Assembly (NCBI RefSeq): GCF_900104135.1
Contig: NZ_FNIV01000006.1
Span: forward strand, 150,572 to 214,571
Length of the DNA: 64,000 bases
Direction of reading: 5' to 3'
Origin: Halomonas shengliensis
GTDB taxonomy: Bacteria; Pseudomonadota; Gammaproteobacteria; Pseudomonadales; Halomonadaceae
Shown here: positions 50,798-60,077 of the stretch, in pieces
Position numbering within the stretch: the first letter of the stretch is position 1
Layout: each line of letters opens with the position of its first letter
Translations under genes and position numbers: made by a program
Notes under the pieces: generated by a model
What the model was told of the DNA's origin: nothing
What the model saw: only the letters and a program-made list of their open reading frames with translations
The model's database searches: none

Positions 50798-51688
50798 TCA
50801 GGTCGGCGCCGCGAGCGGACGCTCGCGGTGCGGCTGGAGGCGCGCCACCGACCAGGCCGCCACGGCCTGGGCGAGCTGCTCGACCACCGGGGCGCTGGCG
50901 AGCCCTGCCGGCGGGGCCTGGTCCAGGGCCGTCAGGGCGGCGTGGAGCAGCGGGCGCACCGCCTCGTCGTCGGTGGGCAGCGCCGGCGCCAGGTTCTGCT
51001 TGGAGAGCTTCTGGCCGTTCTCGCCGACGATCAGCGGCAGGTGCAGGTAGCGTGGCTCGGGATAGCCCAGGGCGTGCTGCAACTGGCGCTGCCAGGGGGT
51101 GTTGTCGAGAAGGTCGAGGCCGCGCACCACGTCGGTGATGCCCTGGTCGGCGTCGTCCACCACCACGGCGAGCTGGTAGGCCCACAGGCCGTCCTTGCGC
51201 CGCAGCACCACGTCGCCGAGCGTCGCCGGGTCGAAGCACTGGTGGCCGAACAGGCGATCCTCCCAGGTCACCGGGCGCAGCCCCAGGTCGCTGCGCAGCC
51301 GCCAGGCCACGGGCTTGCCGGGCTCGCGCACGCCCTCGCGGCACCAGCCGGGGTAGATGGGGTAGTCGCGCCACTGCTTTCGCGAGCAGCTGCAGGGGTA
51401 GGCCAGGCCCTGGTCGATCAGCCGCTCCAGGGCGGCCTGGTAGGCGTCGTCACGGTCGTGCTGCCAGAGCACCGGGCCGTCCCAGTGCAGGCCGAAGGCT
51501 TCCAGCTGGCGCTGGATGGCATCGGCGGCGCCGGCCGGGCAGCGCGGCGGGTCGATGTCCTCGATACGCAGCCGCCACTCGCCGCCGGCGTGGCGGGCGT
51601 CCAGGAAGCTGGCCAGAGCGGCCACCAGCGAGCCGAAGTGCAGCGGCCCCGAGGGGGTGGGGGCGAAGCGGCCGCGGTAACGGCTCAT
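50798..51688 (-). CDS. gluQ: Glutamyl-Q tRNA(Asp) synthetase
   Basis: 296 residues, a shortened class I GluRS catalytic domain without the anticodon-binding part. [26 protein letters not shown] holds the HIGH-like motif, [19 protein letters not shown] gives zinc ligands, and [11 protein letters not shown] is the KMSKS-like loop. It attaches glutamate to queuosine in tRNA(Asp). Located next to dksA, a conserved dksA-gluQ pair; 9 nt separate it from cbrX downstream. Confidence 0.95.
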   Translation of the reverse strand: MSRYRGRFAPTPSGPLHFGSLVAALASFLDARHAGGEWRLRIEDIDPPRCPAGAADAIQRQLEAFGLHWDGPVLWQHDRDDAYQAALERLIDQGLAYPCSCSRKQWRDYPIYPGWCREGVREPGKPVAWRLRSDLGLRPVTWEDRLFGHQCFDPATLGDVVLRRKDGLWAYQLAVVVDDADQGITDVVRGLDLLDNTPWQRQLQHALGYPEPRYLHLPLIVGENGQKLSKQNLAPALPTDDEAVRPLLHAALTALDQAPPAGLASAPVVEQLAQAVAAWSVARLQPHRERPLAAPT

Positions 51689-51721
51689 GGGCGCCTCCCG
51701 TCGCGGGCGTCAGACACGCAA

Positions 51722-51743
51722 ACGGGCACCCTGGGGTGCCCGT
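51722..51743 (-). terminator. Terminator between dksA and gluQ
   Basis: ACGGGCACC/GGTGCCCGT is a perfect 9-bp stem with a CTGG loop, followed on the minus strand by TTTGCG. It limits read-through from dksA into gluQ; a similar gluQ-dksA terminator is known in other bacteria. Confidence 0.75.
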
Positions 51744-51778
51744 CGCGGATGGCCGGTGCGTGCATCGGCATGCTCGGC

Positions 51779-52216
51779 TCAGCCGCCCAGCTGCTTTTCC
51801 TTGAGCTCGGCCAGCGTCTTGCAGTCGACGCACAGGGTGGCCGTGGGGCGGGCCTCCAGGCGGCGGATGCCGATCTCGACGCCGCAGGCCTCGCAGAAGC
51901 CGTAGTCGTCCTCGTCGATCTTCTCGAGGGTCTCGTTGATCTTCTTGAGCAGCTTGCGCTCGCGGTCACGGGTGCGCAGCTCCAGGCTGAAGCCCTCCTC
52001 CTGGGTGGCGCGGTCGGCCGGGTCGGCGTAGTTGTTCGCCTCTTCCTGCAGATGGCGTACGGTGCGGTCCACCTCTTCCATGAGCTCCTGCTTCCAGCCC
52101 AGCAGGATCTGACGGAAGTGCTCCAGCTGCTTCTCGTTCATGTACTCTTCACCCGCTGCCGGCTCGTAGGGGGTGAATTTCTTGGGCGCTTCCGTTTTCT
52201 TGTCGGCTACTGGCAT
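51779..52216 (-). CDS. dksA: RNA polymerase-binding transcription factor DksA
   Basis: 145 residues. The N-terminal helices lead into a coiled coil whose tip has ADPADRATQEE (DxxDxA motif). The zinc finger is CEACGVEIGIRRLEARPTATLCVDC, with all four cysteines. DksA works with ppGpp on rRNA and amino-acid promoters through the secondary channel of RNA polymerase. Start MPVADKKTEAPKKFTPYEPAAGEEYMNEKQLEHFR by homology. Followed by a terminator and gluQ. Confidence 0.97.
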   Translation of the reverse strand: MPVADKKTEAPKKFTPYEPAAGEEYMNEKQLEHFRQILLGWKQELMEEVDRTVRHLQEEANNYADPADRATQEEGFSLELRTRDRERKLLKKINETLEKIDEDDYGFCEACGVEIGIRRLEARPTATLCVDCKTLAELKEKQLGG

Positions 52217-52448
52217 GGGACTGCCTCGTTACTTGAGTGACTGCTGATCAATACCCGCCGCGATGCAAGGTATCTCACGCCAAAGGGATGCTTGTTTAGC
52301 CCAAATATCGGGGCTTTGCAACCTCCTCCTCGCCCCTGGCTGCGCCCCTGCCACCAAAGTCGTTACACTGTGGCCGCATCTGACGCTTTGACCAGGCCGC
52401 GGGGGCGAGGCTCCCCGGCGCCCCGTCCCCTTCCACAGGAGTCCCGCC

Positions 52449-53609
52449 ATGGCGTGGAGCCCGCGCATCGATCGCATCGCCCCCTTCCGGGTCATGAGCC
52501 TGCTGGAGACCGCCCAGGCCCGGGAGGCCGCCGGCCATGACGTCATCCACCTGGAGGTGGGCGAGCCCGACTTCGCCACCCCCGAGCCGGTGGTGGCCGC
52601 GGGGCAGGCGGCGCTGGCCGCGGGGCACACCCGCTACACGCCGGCGGCAGGGCTGCCGGCGCTGCGCGAGGCGATCGCCGGCCACTATGCCGAGCACTTC
52701 GGCGCCGAGGTCGACCCGCGCCGCATCCTGGTCACCCCTGGCGCCTCCGGGGCGCTGCTGCTGGCCAGCCAGCTGCTGGCCGGGCCCGGCGACCGCGTGC
52801 TGATGGCCGACCCCAACTACCCCTGCAACCGCCACTTCATGGCCCTGGCCGGGGTCGAGGTGGACACGGTGCCGGTGGGGCCGGAAAGCGGCTGGCAGCT
52901 GGATGCCGAGCTCGTCGCGGCGCACTGGCGCGACGCCACCCGGCTGGCGATGCTGGCCACCCCCTCCAACCCCACCGGGCATATGCTCGATGCCGGGCGA
53001 CTCGCGGCGGTGGCCGAGACGGTGGCGGCGAGGGGCGGCGCGCTGCTGGTGGACGAGATCTACCAGGGGCTCTGCTATGACCTCGCGCCGCTCTCGGTGG
53101 CGTCGGTCACGCCGGACGCCTTCGTGGTCAACAGCTTCTCCAAGTACTTCGGCATGACCGGCTGGCGGCTGGGCTGGCTGCTGGCGCCGGAGGCGGCGGT
53201 GGAGCCGCTCACCCGGCTGGCCCAGAACGTCTTCCTGGCCGCCCCCACGCCGGCCCAGCATGCCGCCCTGGCGGCCTTCACCCCCGAGTGCCGTGAGATC
53301 CTCGAGGCGCGGCGTGCCGAGCTCGGCCGGCGCCGTGATGCCCTGCTCGGCGGGCTGGCGCGGCTCGGCCTGGCGCCTTCGCTGCCGCCCCAGGGCGCCT
53401 TCTACCTGTGGCTCGACATCTCCCGCTACAGCGACGACAGCCAGGCCTTCTGCCGGCGGCTGCTGGAGGAGGAGAACGTCGCCATCACGCCGGGGATCGA
53501 CTTCGCGGTGGCGGGCGGCGAGCGCCATGTGCGCATCGCCTTCACCACCGGGATCGCGCGCCTGGAGGAGGCGGTGGCCCGCCTCGAGCGCTTCCTGGCG
53601 CGCCAGTAG
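52449..53609 (+). CDS. Class I/II pyridoxal-phosphate aminotransferase
   Basis: 386 residues, fold type I. IDRIAPFRVMSLLETAQAREAAGHDVIHLEVGEPDFATPEPV is at the start. The PLP site is NSFSKYFGMTGWRLGWLLAP with the Schiff-base lysine; ATPSNPTGHML (Asn for PLP) and VDEIYQGLCYD (Asp-Tyr) are present. Sub-family like the AspC-type enzymes that accept several amino acids; the substrate cannot be decided. Divergent from dksA with a 232-bp gap that shows no other feature. sfsA follows 8 nt later. Confidence 0.9.
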   Translation: MAWSPRIDRIAPFRVMSLLETAQAREAAGHDVIHLEVGEPDFATPEPVVAAGQAALAAGHTRYTPAAGLPALREAIAGHYAEHFGAEVDPRRILVTPGASGALLLASQLLAGPGDRVLMADPNYPCNRHFMALAGVEVDTVPVGPESGWQLDAELVAAHWRDATRLAMLATPSNPTGHMLDAGRLAAVAETVAARGGALLVDEIYQGLCYDLAPLSVASVTPDAFVVNSFSKYFGMTGWRLGWLLAPEAAVEPLTRLAQNVFLAAPTPAQHAALAAFTPECREILEARRAELGRRRDALLGGLARLGLAPSLPPQGAFYLWLDISRYSDDSQAFCRRLLEEENVAITPGIDFAVAGGERHVRIAFTTGIARLEEAVARLERFLARQ

Positions 53610-53617
53610 GCAGCGGC

Positions 53618-54391
53618 ATGGAGTATCCCGAGCTGGTGCCCGGCACCCTGCTGCGGCGCTACCAGCGCTTCCTGGCCGATGTGCGCCTCGATGATGGCCG
53701 CGAGGTCACCGCCCACTGCCCCAATACCGGCTCCATGCGGGCGGTCAATGTGCCGGGCTGCCGTGTGTGGCTCTCGCCGAGCGACAACCCGAAGCGCAAG
53801 CTGGCCTGGACCTGGGAGCTGATCGAGCTGCCCCAGCCCGACGGCACGCTGGCACTCGCCTCGGTGCAGACCGGCCGCGCCAACCGCATCGTCGAGGAGG
53901 CGCTGCGCGCCGGGCGGGTGCCTGGGCTTGCGGGCTATGCCGAGCTGCGCCGCGAGGCGACGGTGGCTGCCGCGGGGGGGCAGGCCGCGCGACTCGACTT
54001 CCGCCTCGACGACCCCGAGCGCGGCACGGCCTTCGTGGAGGTCAAGCAGGTCACCCTGAAGGAGCCCGATGGCCACGGCTACTTCCCGGACGCGGTGAGC
54101 GCGCGGGGCCGCAAGCACCTGGAAGTGCTGGCGGCACTGGCCCAAGCGGGGCAGCGGGCGGTGCTGCTGTTCTGCGTGGCCCACGAGGGCATCGACGACG
54201 TGGCGCCGGCCGAGCACCTCGACCCCGCCTACGCCCAGGCCCTGCGCGACGCCGCCGGGCTCGGGGTGGAGGTGCTGGCGCAGCGCTGCGAGATCCGCCG
54301 CGCGGGGGAGCGGCCGGTGGCGATCCGGCTGGGCGAGCCGCTGCCGGTAGCGCTCGAGCGGCGCTTCCGCGAACCAGGTGGGCCGGCCTGA
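53618..54391 (+). CDS. sfsA: DNA/RNA nuclease SfsA family protein
   Basis: 257 residues. MEYPELVPGTLLRRYQRFLADVRLDDGREVTAHCPNTGSMRAVNVPGCRVWLS is the SfsA start, and RLDFRLDDPERGTAFVEVKQVTLKE holds the nuclease-like D-ExK motif. The name comes from sugar fermentation stimulation in E. coli; a nuclease fold is predicted but its biological role is unclear. It sits right after an aminotransferase gene, as in many gammaproteobacteria where both precede dksA. Confidence 0.93.
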   Translation: MEYPELVPGTLLRRYQRFLADVRLDDGREVTAHCPNTGSMRAVNVPGCRVWLSPSDNPKRKLAWTWELIELPQPDGTLALASVQTGRANRIVEEALRAGRVPGLAGYAELRREATVAAAGGQAARLDFRLDDPERGTAFVEVKQVTLKEPDGHGYFPDAVSARGRKHLEVLAALAQAGQRAVLLFCVAHEGIDDVAPAEHLDPAYAQALRDAAGLGVEVLAQRCEIRRAGERPVAIRLGEPLPVALERRFREPGGPA

Positions 54392-54410
54392 TCGCCCCTG
54401 CCTGTAAGCC

Positions 54411-54863
54411 CTATCTGTCGATGTAGAAGCGCTGGATGAAGCTGACGTGCGCCGGCTCGGCGTTGCGGTCGTGGCGCACCTCGAGGTCGAAGCGCATGGG
54501 GGCGTCGTCGCGGATGCGGAACACCGCCACCTGGGAGGGGGTGTCGCCGATGCGCAGGGTGCGGAAGCTCAGCGGCTCGCCCTCCTCGTCGCCCACCTCG
54601 CCGACGCGCCCGTCGACCGTGGCCGGCACGCTGCGGGTGGTGCCGTCCGCCTGCTCCTCGAGCACGCTGACGTTGAGCAGCGCCAGGGCGGGGTTGCGCT
54701 GGATGCGGTGCTCGCGGGCCACCGCCTCGGGCAGGAAGCTGGTGCTCACCGCGCTGTAGTGGATCTGGACGTCATCTACCTGCTCGAACTGCTGGGCGGT
54801 GGCGGCAGCGGCCAGCAGGGACAGGGTGCCCGCCGTCAGGGCGGCCAGGATGCCTCGCTTCAT
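54411..54863 (-). CDS. DUF4426 periplasmic protein
   Basis: 150 residues with a Sec signal peptide (about residues 1-23, ending ATA-QQFEQV). The mature part is one beta-rich domain (VQIHYSAVSTSFLPEAVAREHRIQ, RIGDTPSQVAVFRIRDDAPMRFDLEV, SFIQRFYID). It matches the DUF4426 family of unknown function that regularly lies next to metW-metX, as here and in Pseudomonas. Convergent with sfsA, with only 19 nt between. Confidence 0.85.
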   Translation of the reverse strand: MKRGILAALTAGTLSLLAAAATAQQFEQVDDVQIHYSAVSTSFLPEAVAREHRIQRNPALALLNVSVLEEQADGTTRSVPATVDGRVGEVGDEEGEPLSFRTLRIGDTPSQVAVFRIRDDAPMRFDLEVRHDRNAEPAHVSFIQRFYIDR

Positions 54864-54899
54864 CGTCTCCCTCGCATGTGTAGGCCCGTGGGCGCCGGG

Positions 54900-55496
54900 T
54901 CAGCCACGGCTGACCCGGAAGATCGCGATCTCGCCGAACAGGTTGGGCCACAGCCGCGAGGTCCAGTGTCCCTCGTGGTCGCCGATGCCCACCGCCCGGT
55001 CGGTGATGATCAGACCCTTGTCGCGACAGAGTTGTTCAAAGTCGTTGAAGGTCGAGAGGTGGATGTTGGGGGTGTCGTACCAGGCGTGGGGCAGCGACTT
55101 GGAGACCGGCATGTAGCCGCGGATGCCCAGGTGCACCCGGTGGCGCCAGTAGGCGAAGTTGGGGAAAGTGATGATCGCCTCGCCGGCCACGCGCAGCATC
55201 TCGTCCAGAGCACGGTCGGGGCGGCGCAGCGCCTGCAGCGCCTGGGTCATCACCACCAGGTCGCAGGCGTCGTCGTCGAAGTTGGCCAGCCCCTCGTCGA
55301 GGTTCTGCTCGATGACATTGACCCCGCGGGCGATGCAGGCGGTGATACCGTCCGGGTCGATCTCCAGGCCGTAGCCGGTGACGTTCTTGTCGCGGGCCAG
55401 GGCATCCAGCAGGGTGCCGTCGCCGCAGGCCAGGTCGAGGATATGGGCGCCGGCCGGGACCCAGTCGTGGATCAGCTTGAGGTCGGGGCGGGTCAT
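54900..55496 (-). CDS. metW: Methionine biosynthesis protein MetW
   Basis: 198 residues, methyltransferase-like fold: [57 protein letters not shown], with the glycine-rich SAM loop. MetW supports MetX activity in proteobacteria, although its chemical role is unclear. The ATG overlaps the metX stop (ATGA), so the two are coupled. Followed by the DUF4426 gene on the same strand. Confidence 0.95.
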   Translation of the reverse strand: MTRPDLKLIHDWVPAGAHILDLACGDGTLLDALARDKNVTGYGLEIDPDGITACIARGVNVIEQNLDEGLANFDDDACDLVVMTQALQALRRPDRALDEMLRVAGEAIITFPNFAYWRHRVHLGIRGYMPVSKSLPHAWYDTPNIHLSTFNDFEQLCRDKGLIITDRAVGIGDHEGHWTSRLWPNLFGEIAIFRVSRG

Positions 55497-56650
55497 GGGC
55501 GCTCCTCCAGGCCGAGGTCCCGGGCCACGCGTGCCATGAAGGCCGCGAACACCGCCTGGTAGCGGGGTTCGGGCATCAGGAAGGCGTCGTGGCCGTGGGT
55601 CGAGTCGATGTTGACGTAGCTGACCGCCTTGCCGGCACGGATCAGGGCGTCCACCAGCTCCCGGGAGCGCGAGGGCGGGAAGCGCCAGTCGGTGGTGAAG
55701 CTGGCCACCAGGAAGGGGCACTCGGCCGGGGCCAGGGCACGAGCCAGGTCGCCGCCGTGCACCGCCGCCGGGTCGAAGTAGTCCAGCGCCTTGGTCATCA
55801 GCAGGTAGGTGTTGGCGTCGAAGGAGGTGGAGAAGGTGTCGCCCTGGTAGCGCAGGTAGGACTCCACCTGGAACTCCACGTCGAAGCCGAAGTTGAAGTC
55901 GTCACTGCGCAGGTCGCGGCCGAACTTGTGGCCCATGGCGTCTTCGGAGAGGTAGGTGATGTGGCCCACCATGCGCGCCAGCTTGAGCCCACGCCGGGGG
56001 ATGGCGTCGTGTTCGGCGTACCAGCCGTCGTGGAACTCGGAATCGGAGCGGATCGCCTGGCGGGCGACCTCGTTGAAGGCGATGTTCTGCGCCGAGAGCC
56101 GCGGCGTGGCGGCGATCACCGCGGCGCTGGCGACCCGCTCCGGGTAGCTCAGGGTCCACTGCAGCGCCTGCATGCCACCCAGGCTGCCACCGATCACCGC
56201 GGCGAAGCGCTCGATCCCCAGGCGGTCGGCCAGGCGTGCCTGGCTGTGCACCCAGTCGCCCACCGTCACCACCGGGAACTCCGGCCCCCACAGGCGGCCG
56301 GTGGCGGGGTTGACGCTGGCCGGGCCGGTGCTGCCGTGACAGCCACCGAGGTTGTTGAGCGAGACCACGAAGAAGCGGTCGGTGTCGATGGACTTGCCCG
56401 GCCCGATATGGGCGTCCCACCAGCCCGGCTTGCGCTCGTCCTCGGCGTGGTAGCCGGCGGCGTGGTGGTGGCCGGAGAGGGCGTGGCAGATCAGCACGGC
56501 GTTGGAGCGCTCGGCGTTGAGGGTGCCGTAGGTCTCGTAGACGAGGTCGTAGGCCGGCAGCGTCCTGCCGCAGGCCAGTTCCAGGGGGTCGTCGAAGTGC
56601 GCCGTCTGGGGCGTCACCAGGCCGACCGAGTCGCGTGCGATCTCGGGCAT
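55493..56650 (-). CDS. metX: Homoserine O-acyltransferase MetX
   Basis: 385 residues, alpha/beta hydrolase fold. [12 protein letters not shown] forms the oxyanion region, the nucleophilic serine is in [15 protein letters not shown], and the later Asp/His are in [12 protein letters not shown] and [10 protein letters not shown]. It acylates homoserine in methionine synthesis; in this family MetW-linked enzymes often use succinyl-CoA. Which acyl donor is used cannot be read here. Forms metX-metW, with yggT 45 nt upstream. Confidence 0.95.
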   Translation of the reverse strand: MPEIARDSVGLVTPQTAHFDDPLELACGRTLPAYDLVYETYGTLNAERSNAVLICHALSGHHHAAGYHAEDERKPGWWDAHIGPGKSIDTDRFFVVSLNNLGGCHGSTGPASVNPATGRLWGPEFPVVTVGDWVHSQARLADRLGIERFAAVIGGSLGGMQALQWTLSYPERVASAAVIAATPRLSAQNIAFNEVARQAIRSDSEFHDGWYAEHDAIPRRGLKLARMVGHITYLSEDAMGHKFGRDLRSDDFNFGFDVEFQVESYLRYQGDTFSTSFDANTYLLMTKALDYFDPAAVHGGDLARALAPAECPFLVASFTTDWRFPPSRSRELVDALIRAGKAVSYVNIDSTHGHDAFLMPEPRYQAVFAAFMARVARDLGLEERP

Positions 56651-56695
56651 CAGTCGTTCCGTGTCCAGTCGTTGCGGGGCGCACCGCCGGTGGCG

Positions 56696-57289
56696 TCAGA
56701 GGCCCACCAGGGCGCCGGCGATCCCGGCGGCGCGGGTCAGCGAGGTCACCACGATACCATCGATCAGGCTGATGGCGATGAACACGAAGATCGGCGACAG
56801 GTCGATCATGCCCAGCGGCGGGATCACCTTGCGTACCGGCGCCATGATCGGCTCGACCAGCTGCATCACCAGCAGCGCGCCGGGGTGGCTGGCGCTGGGG
56901 GCCACCCAGCTGAGGATGATCATCACGATCAGCGCGAAGAAGTAGATCTTGAGGATGGCATTGGCCAGCGCCGCCAGGGTGCCGATGGCGACCCCGGCCA
57001 CCGGCGGCATGCCGAAGCCGGCGACCTGCAGGATCACCACGATGCTGATCGCCTTGATCACGAAGCCGGTGGCCAGGGTGGCCAGGTCGAAGCGGCCCAT
57101 GACCGGGCCGAGGAAGCCCTGGAAGGGGCGCACGGCGGGCTGGGTCACCCTGACCACCGACTGGCTGATGGGGTTGTAGTAGTCGGCCCGCGACGCCTGC
57201 AGCAGGAAGCGCAGCATCAGCAGGAAGATGTAGATGTTGACCAGGGTGTTGACCAGCATCAGGCCGGCGTTGCCCAGTTGGCTGCCCAT
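56696..57289 (-). CDS. yggT: YggT family membrane protein
   Basis: 197 residues with about four to five membrane helices in two YGGT repeats. LMLRFLLQASRADYYNPISQSVVRVTQPAVRPFQGFLGPVMGRFDLATL in the first repeat and VMQLVEPIMAPVRKVIPPLGMIDLSPIFVF in the second each carry the conserved P-x(n)-R/P pattern. It is linked to osmotic and ion stress in other bacteria, but the mechanism is unknown. Between proC and metX in the conserved yggS-proC-yggT order. Confidence 0.92.
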   Translation of the reverse strand: MGSQLGNAGLMLVNTLVNIYIFLLMLRFLLQASRADYYNPISQSVVRVTQPAVRPFQGFLGPVMGRFDLATLATGFVIKAISIVVILQVAGFGMPPVAGVAIGTLAALANAILKIYFFALIVMIILSWVAPSASHPGALLVMQLVEPIMAPVRKVIPPLGMIDLSPIFVFIAISLIDGIVVTSLTRAAGIAGALVGL

Positions 57290-57332
57290 ATGGGCCCTCC
57301 TCGGGAATGGGGTTCGTGGGGTCGCGGCGGCG

Positions 57333-58157
57333 TCAGTCGCGGCCGAGCTCGTCGGCCATCTCGCGGGCGCGTGCCGCGCAGGCCTCCATCGCCTCGGCCA
57401 GGGCGGTGCGCAGGCCGGCCTGCTCGAGGTGCTCGATGGCGCGCTCGGTGGTGCCGCCGGGCGACATCACGTTGCGCTTGAGCTCGGCCGGCGGCTTGTC
57501 GCTGGCCATGGCCATCTTCGCGGCGCCGAAGGCGGTCTGCATCGCCAGGCGGCGGGCGGTGTCGGCGGGCAGGCCCAGCCGCACGCCGGCCTCCTCCATG
57601 GCCTCGAACATCAGGAAGAAGTAGGCCGGGGCGCTGCCGGAGACGGCGGTCACGGCCTCCAGCAGGGCCTCGTCGTCGACCCACTCCACCAGGCCGACTG
57701 CCTCCATCAGCTCGGTGGCCAGCCGGCGCTGGGCCTCGTCGACCCGGGCGTTGGCGTAGAGGCCGGCGGCGCCGGCGCCCACCAGCGACGGGGTGTTGGG
57801 CATGCAGCGCACCACCGGCAGCTCGCCGCCCAGCCAGCGCTCCAGGGTCTCGGCGGGCAGGCCGGCGGCCACCGAGACGATCAGCGGCCGGCGGGCCTGG
57901 GCGGCGTCGCGCAGCCCCTCGCACACCTGGCGCATGATCTGCGGCTTGACCGCCAGCACCACCACGTCGGCCTCGGCCACCGCGGCGGCGTTGTCGGTGG
58001 CGGTATGGATCCCCAGGCGCTCGCGCAGCGGGGCCAGGACGGCGTCATCGGGGGAGGTGGCGGTGATGGCGTCGGCGGCGAAGCCGCTCTCGATCATTCC
58101 GCCGATGATGGCGCCGGCCATGTTGCCGGCGCCGATGAAGGTGACTTGGCTTGCCAT
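57333..58157 (-). CDS. proC: Pyrroline-5-carboxylate reductase
   Basis: 274 residues. The Rossmann start is VTFIGAGNMAGAIIGGMI, VVLAVKPQIMRQV is in the middle, and the C-terminal dimer/active-site part is ALLEAVTAVSGSAPAYFFLMFEAMEEAG, then MSPGGTTERAIEHLE. It catalyses the last step of proline synthesis. Between yggS and yggT on the same strand; a hairpin (58187-58206) separates it from yggS. Confidence 0.97.
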   Translation of the reverse strand: MASQVTFIGAGNMAGAIIGGMIESGFAADAITATSPDDAVLAPLRERLGIHTATDNAAAVAEADVVVLAVKPQIMRQVCEGLRDAAQARRPLIVSVAAGLPAETLERWLGGELPVVRCMPNTPSLVGAGAAGLYANARVDEAQRRLATELMEAVGLVEWVDDEALLEAVTAVSGSAPAYFFLMFEAMEEAGVRLGLPADTARRLAMQTAFGAAKMAMASDKPPAELKRNVMSPGGTTERAIEHLEQAGLRTALAEAMEACAARAREMADELGRD

Positions 58158-58186
58158 GGACTCTGTCCTGTGTCGCTCGACGAAAG

Positions 58187-58206
58187 GTGGCCGCCGGGGC
58201 GGCCAC
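58187..58206 (-). terminator. Hairpin between yggS and proC
   Basis: GTGGCCGC/GCGGCCAC is a perfect 8-bp stem with a 4-nt loop, followed on the minus strand by CTTTCG. It may be a weak terminator or attenuator. Confidence 0.4.
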
Positions 58207-58215
58207 GGTGTGGGG

Positions 58216-58923
58216 TCAGGGGCGCGGCTCGCGGGCCCCGAAGATGGCGGTGCCCAGTCGCACCAGGGTGGCGCCCTCCAGCACGGCGGCCTCGAGGTCG
58301 TCGCTCATCCCCATGGAGAGGGTATCCAGCGGCGCCTCGGGGAAGCGCTCGCGGAGCGCCTCCAGGGCCTGGCGCAGGCGTGCGCAGGGCGCGCGCTGGG
58401 CGGCCAGCCCCTCGGCCGGGGCGGGGATCGCCATCAGTCCGCGCAGGCGCAGGCGTGGCAGGGCCAGCACCGCCTCGGCCAGGGCGGGCAGCGCCTCGAG
58501 GCTGGCCCCGGACTTGGATGCCTCGCCGCTGATGTTGACCTGCAGGCAGACCTCCAGGGGTGGCAGCGCCTCGGGGCGTTGATCGTTCAGGCGCCGGGCG
58601 ATCTTCTCGCGGTCTACGCTATGTACCCAGGCGAAGTGCTCGGCCACCTCGCGGGTCTTGTTGGATTGCAGCGGGCCGATGAAATGCCACACGATGTCCT
58701 CGAGGTCGGCCAGCACCTGCTGCTTCTCCAGCGCCTCCTGGACGTAGTTCTCGCCGAAGTCGCGCTGGCCCAGGTGCCAGGCCTCGCGGATCATCTCGGC
58801 GGGCTTGGTCTTGCTCACCGCCAGCAGGCGAGCGTCGGCCACGGGACGGCTGGCGCGGCTCAGGGCATCGGCCAGGCGCTGGCGGGCGGCGGCGAGGGAC
58901 TCGGCGAGCACCGGCCCCGTCAT
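58216..58923 (-). CDS. yggS: PLP homeostasis protein YggS (PROSC family)
   Basis: 235 residues. The PLP lysine is in ARLLAVSKTKPAEMIREA, with FGENYVQEALEK, WHFIGPLQSNKTREVAEHFAWVHSVDREKIARRL, VNISGEASKSG and LSMGMSDDLEAAVLEGATLVRLGTAIFG. It buffers intracellular pyridoxal phosphate and affects amino-acid pools; no enzyme activity is established. Divergent from pilT with a 62-bp gap, as in Pseudomonas. Confidence 0.95.
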   Translation of the reverse strand: MTGPVLAESLAAARQRLADALSRASRPVADARLLAVSKTKPAEMIREAWHLGQRDFGENYVQEALEKQQVLADLEDIVWHFIGPLQSNKTREVAEHFAWVHSVDREKIARRLNDQRPEALPPLEVCLQVNISGEASKSGASLEALPALAEAVLALPRLRLRGLMAIPAPAEGLAAQRAPCARLRQALEALRERFPEAPLDTLSMGMSDDLEAAVLEGATLVRLGTAIFGAREPRP

Positions 58924-58985
58924 GTCTCAAGCTCTGTCATACTGGACCTCACAAGACGCACCACCATCGGGAGCAGGGAAAACGC

Positions 58986-60014
58986 ATGGATATTACCGAA
59001 CTGCTGGCGTTCTCGGCAAAGCAGAAGGCCTCCGACCTCCACCTCTCGGCGGGCCTGCCGCCGATGATCCGGGTGGATGGCGATATCCGTCGGCTCAACG
59101 TGCCGGCCATGGAGGACCGCGAGGTCCGCAAGCTGATCTACGACATCATGGCCGACCGCCAGCGCCGCGACTACGAGGAGTTCTTCGAGACCGACTTCTC
59201 CTTCGAGGTGCCGGGCATCTCGCGCTTCCGTGTCAACGTCTTCAACCACGCCCGCGGCGCCGGGGCGGTGTTCCGTACCATCCCCACCGAGGTGCTGACC
59301 CTCGAGGACCTGGGGCTGGGGCAGACCTTCCGCCAGCTCTCCATGCTGCCGCGGGGGCTGGTGCTGGTCACCGGCCCCACCGGCTCGGGCAAGAGCACCA
59401 CCCTGGCGGCGATGATCGACTACATCAACGACAACCGCTACGAGCATATCCTGACCATCGAGGATCCGGTGGAATTCGTGCACCGCAGCAAGCGCTGCCT
59501 GATCAACCAGCGTGAGGTGCATCGCGACACCCACGGCTTCGCCCCGGCGCTGCGCAGCGCCCTGCGCGAGGACCCCGACGTGATCCTGGTGGGCGAGATG
59601 CGCGACCTCGAGACCATCCGCCTGGCGCTCACCGCGGCGGAGACCGGCCACCTGGTGTTCGGCACCCTGCACACCACCTCGGCGGCCAAGACCATCGACC
59701 GGATCATCGACGTCTTCCCCGGCGAGGAGAAGGCGATGGTGCGTTCGATGCTCTCGGAGTCGCTGCAGGCGGTGGTCTCCCAGGCGCTGCTCAAGCGCAT
59801 GGGCGGCGGGCGTGTGGCGGCCCACGAGATCCTCATCGCCACCGCGGCGGTGCGTAACCTGATCCGCGAGGACAAGGTGGCGCAGATCTACTCCGCCATC
59901 CAGACCGGCGGCAATCTGGGCATGCAGACCCTGGATGCCTCGCTGGCCAAGCTGGTGGCGGACAACGTGGTGGCCCGCGACGAGGCCCAGGCCAAGGCCA
60001 AGAGCGTGCTGTGA
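58986..60014 (+). CDS. pilT: Type IV pilus retraction ATPase PilT
   Basis: 342 residues. MDITELLAFSAKQKASDLHLSAGLPPMIRVDGDIRRL is the N-terminal domain. Walker A is VTGPTGSGKSTTLAAMIDYIN, the Asp and Walker B boxes are ILTIEDPVEFVH and ALREDPDVILVGEMRDLETI, and the His box is HLVFGTLHTTSAAKTIDRIID. AIRNLIRE-type motif appears as AAVRNLIREDK. It is a hexameric motor for pilus retraction and twitching. Followed by paralog pilU; the other pil genes are outside the window. Confidence 0.97.
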   Translation: MDITELLAFSAKQKASDLHLSAGLPPMIRVDGDIRRLNVPAMEDREVRKLIYDIMADRQRRDYEEFFETDFSFEVPGISRFRVNVFNHARGAGAVFRTIPTEVLTLEDLGLGQTFRQLSMLPRGLVLVTGPTGSGKSTTLAAMIDYINDNRYEHILTIEDPVEFVHRSKRCLINQREVHRDTHGFAPALRSALREDPDVILVGEMRDLETIRLALTAAETGHLVFGTLHTTSAAKTIDRIIDVFPGEEKAMVRSMLSESLQAVVSQALLKRMGGGRVAAHEILIATAAVRNLIREDKVAQIYSAIQTGGNLGMQTLDASLAKLVADNVVARDEAQAKAKSVL

Positions 60015-60077
60015 CCCGATCCCGGGGCAGCGGCGACACGGCAGACAACGACACGACAATGAAGAGGGAGCAGGGAG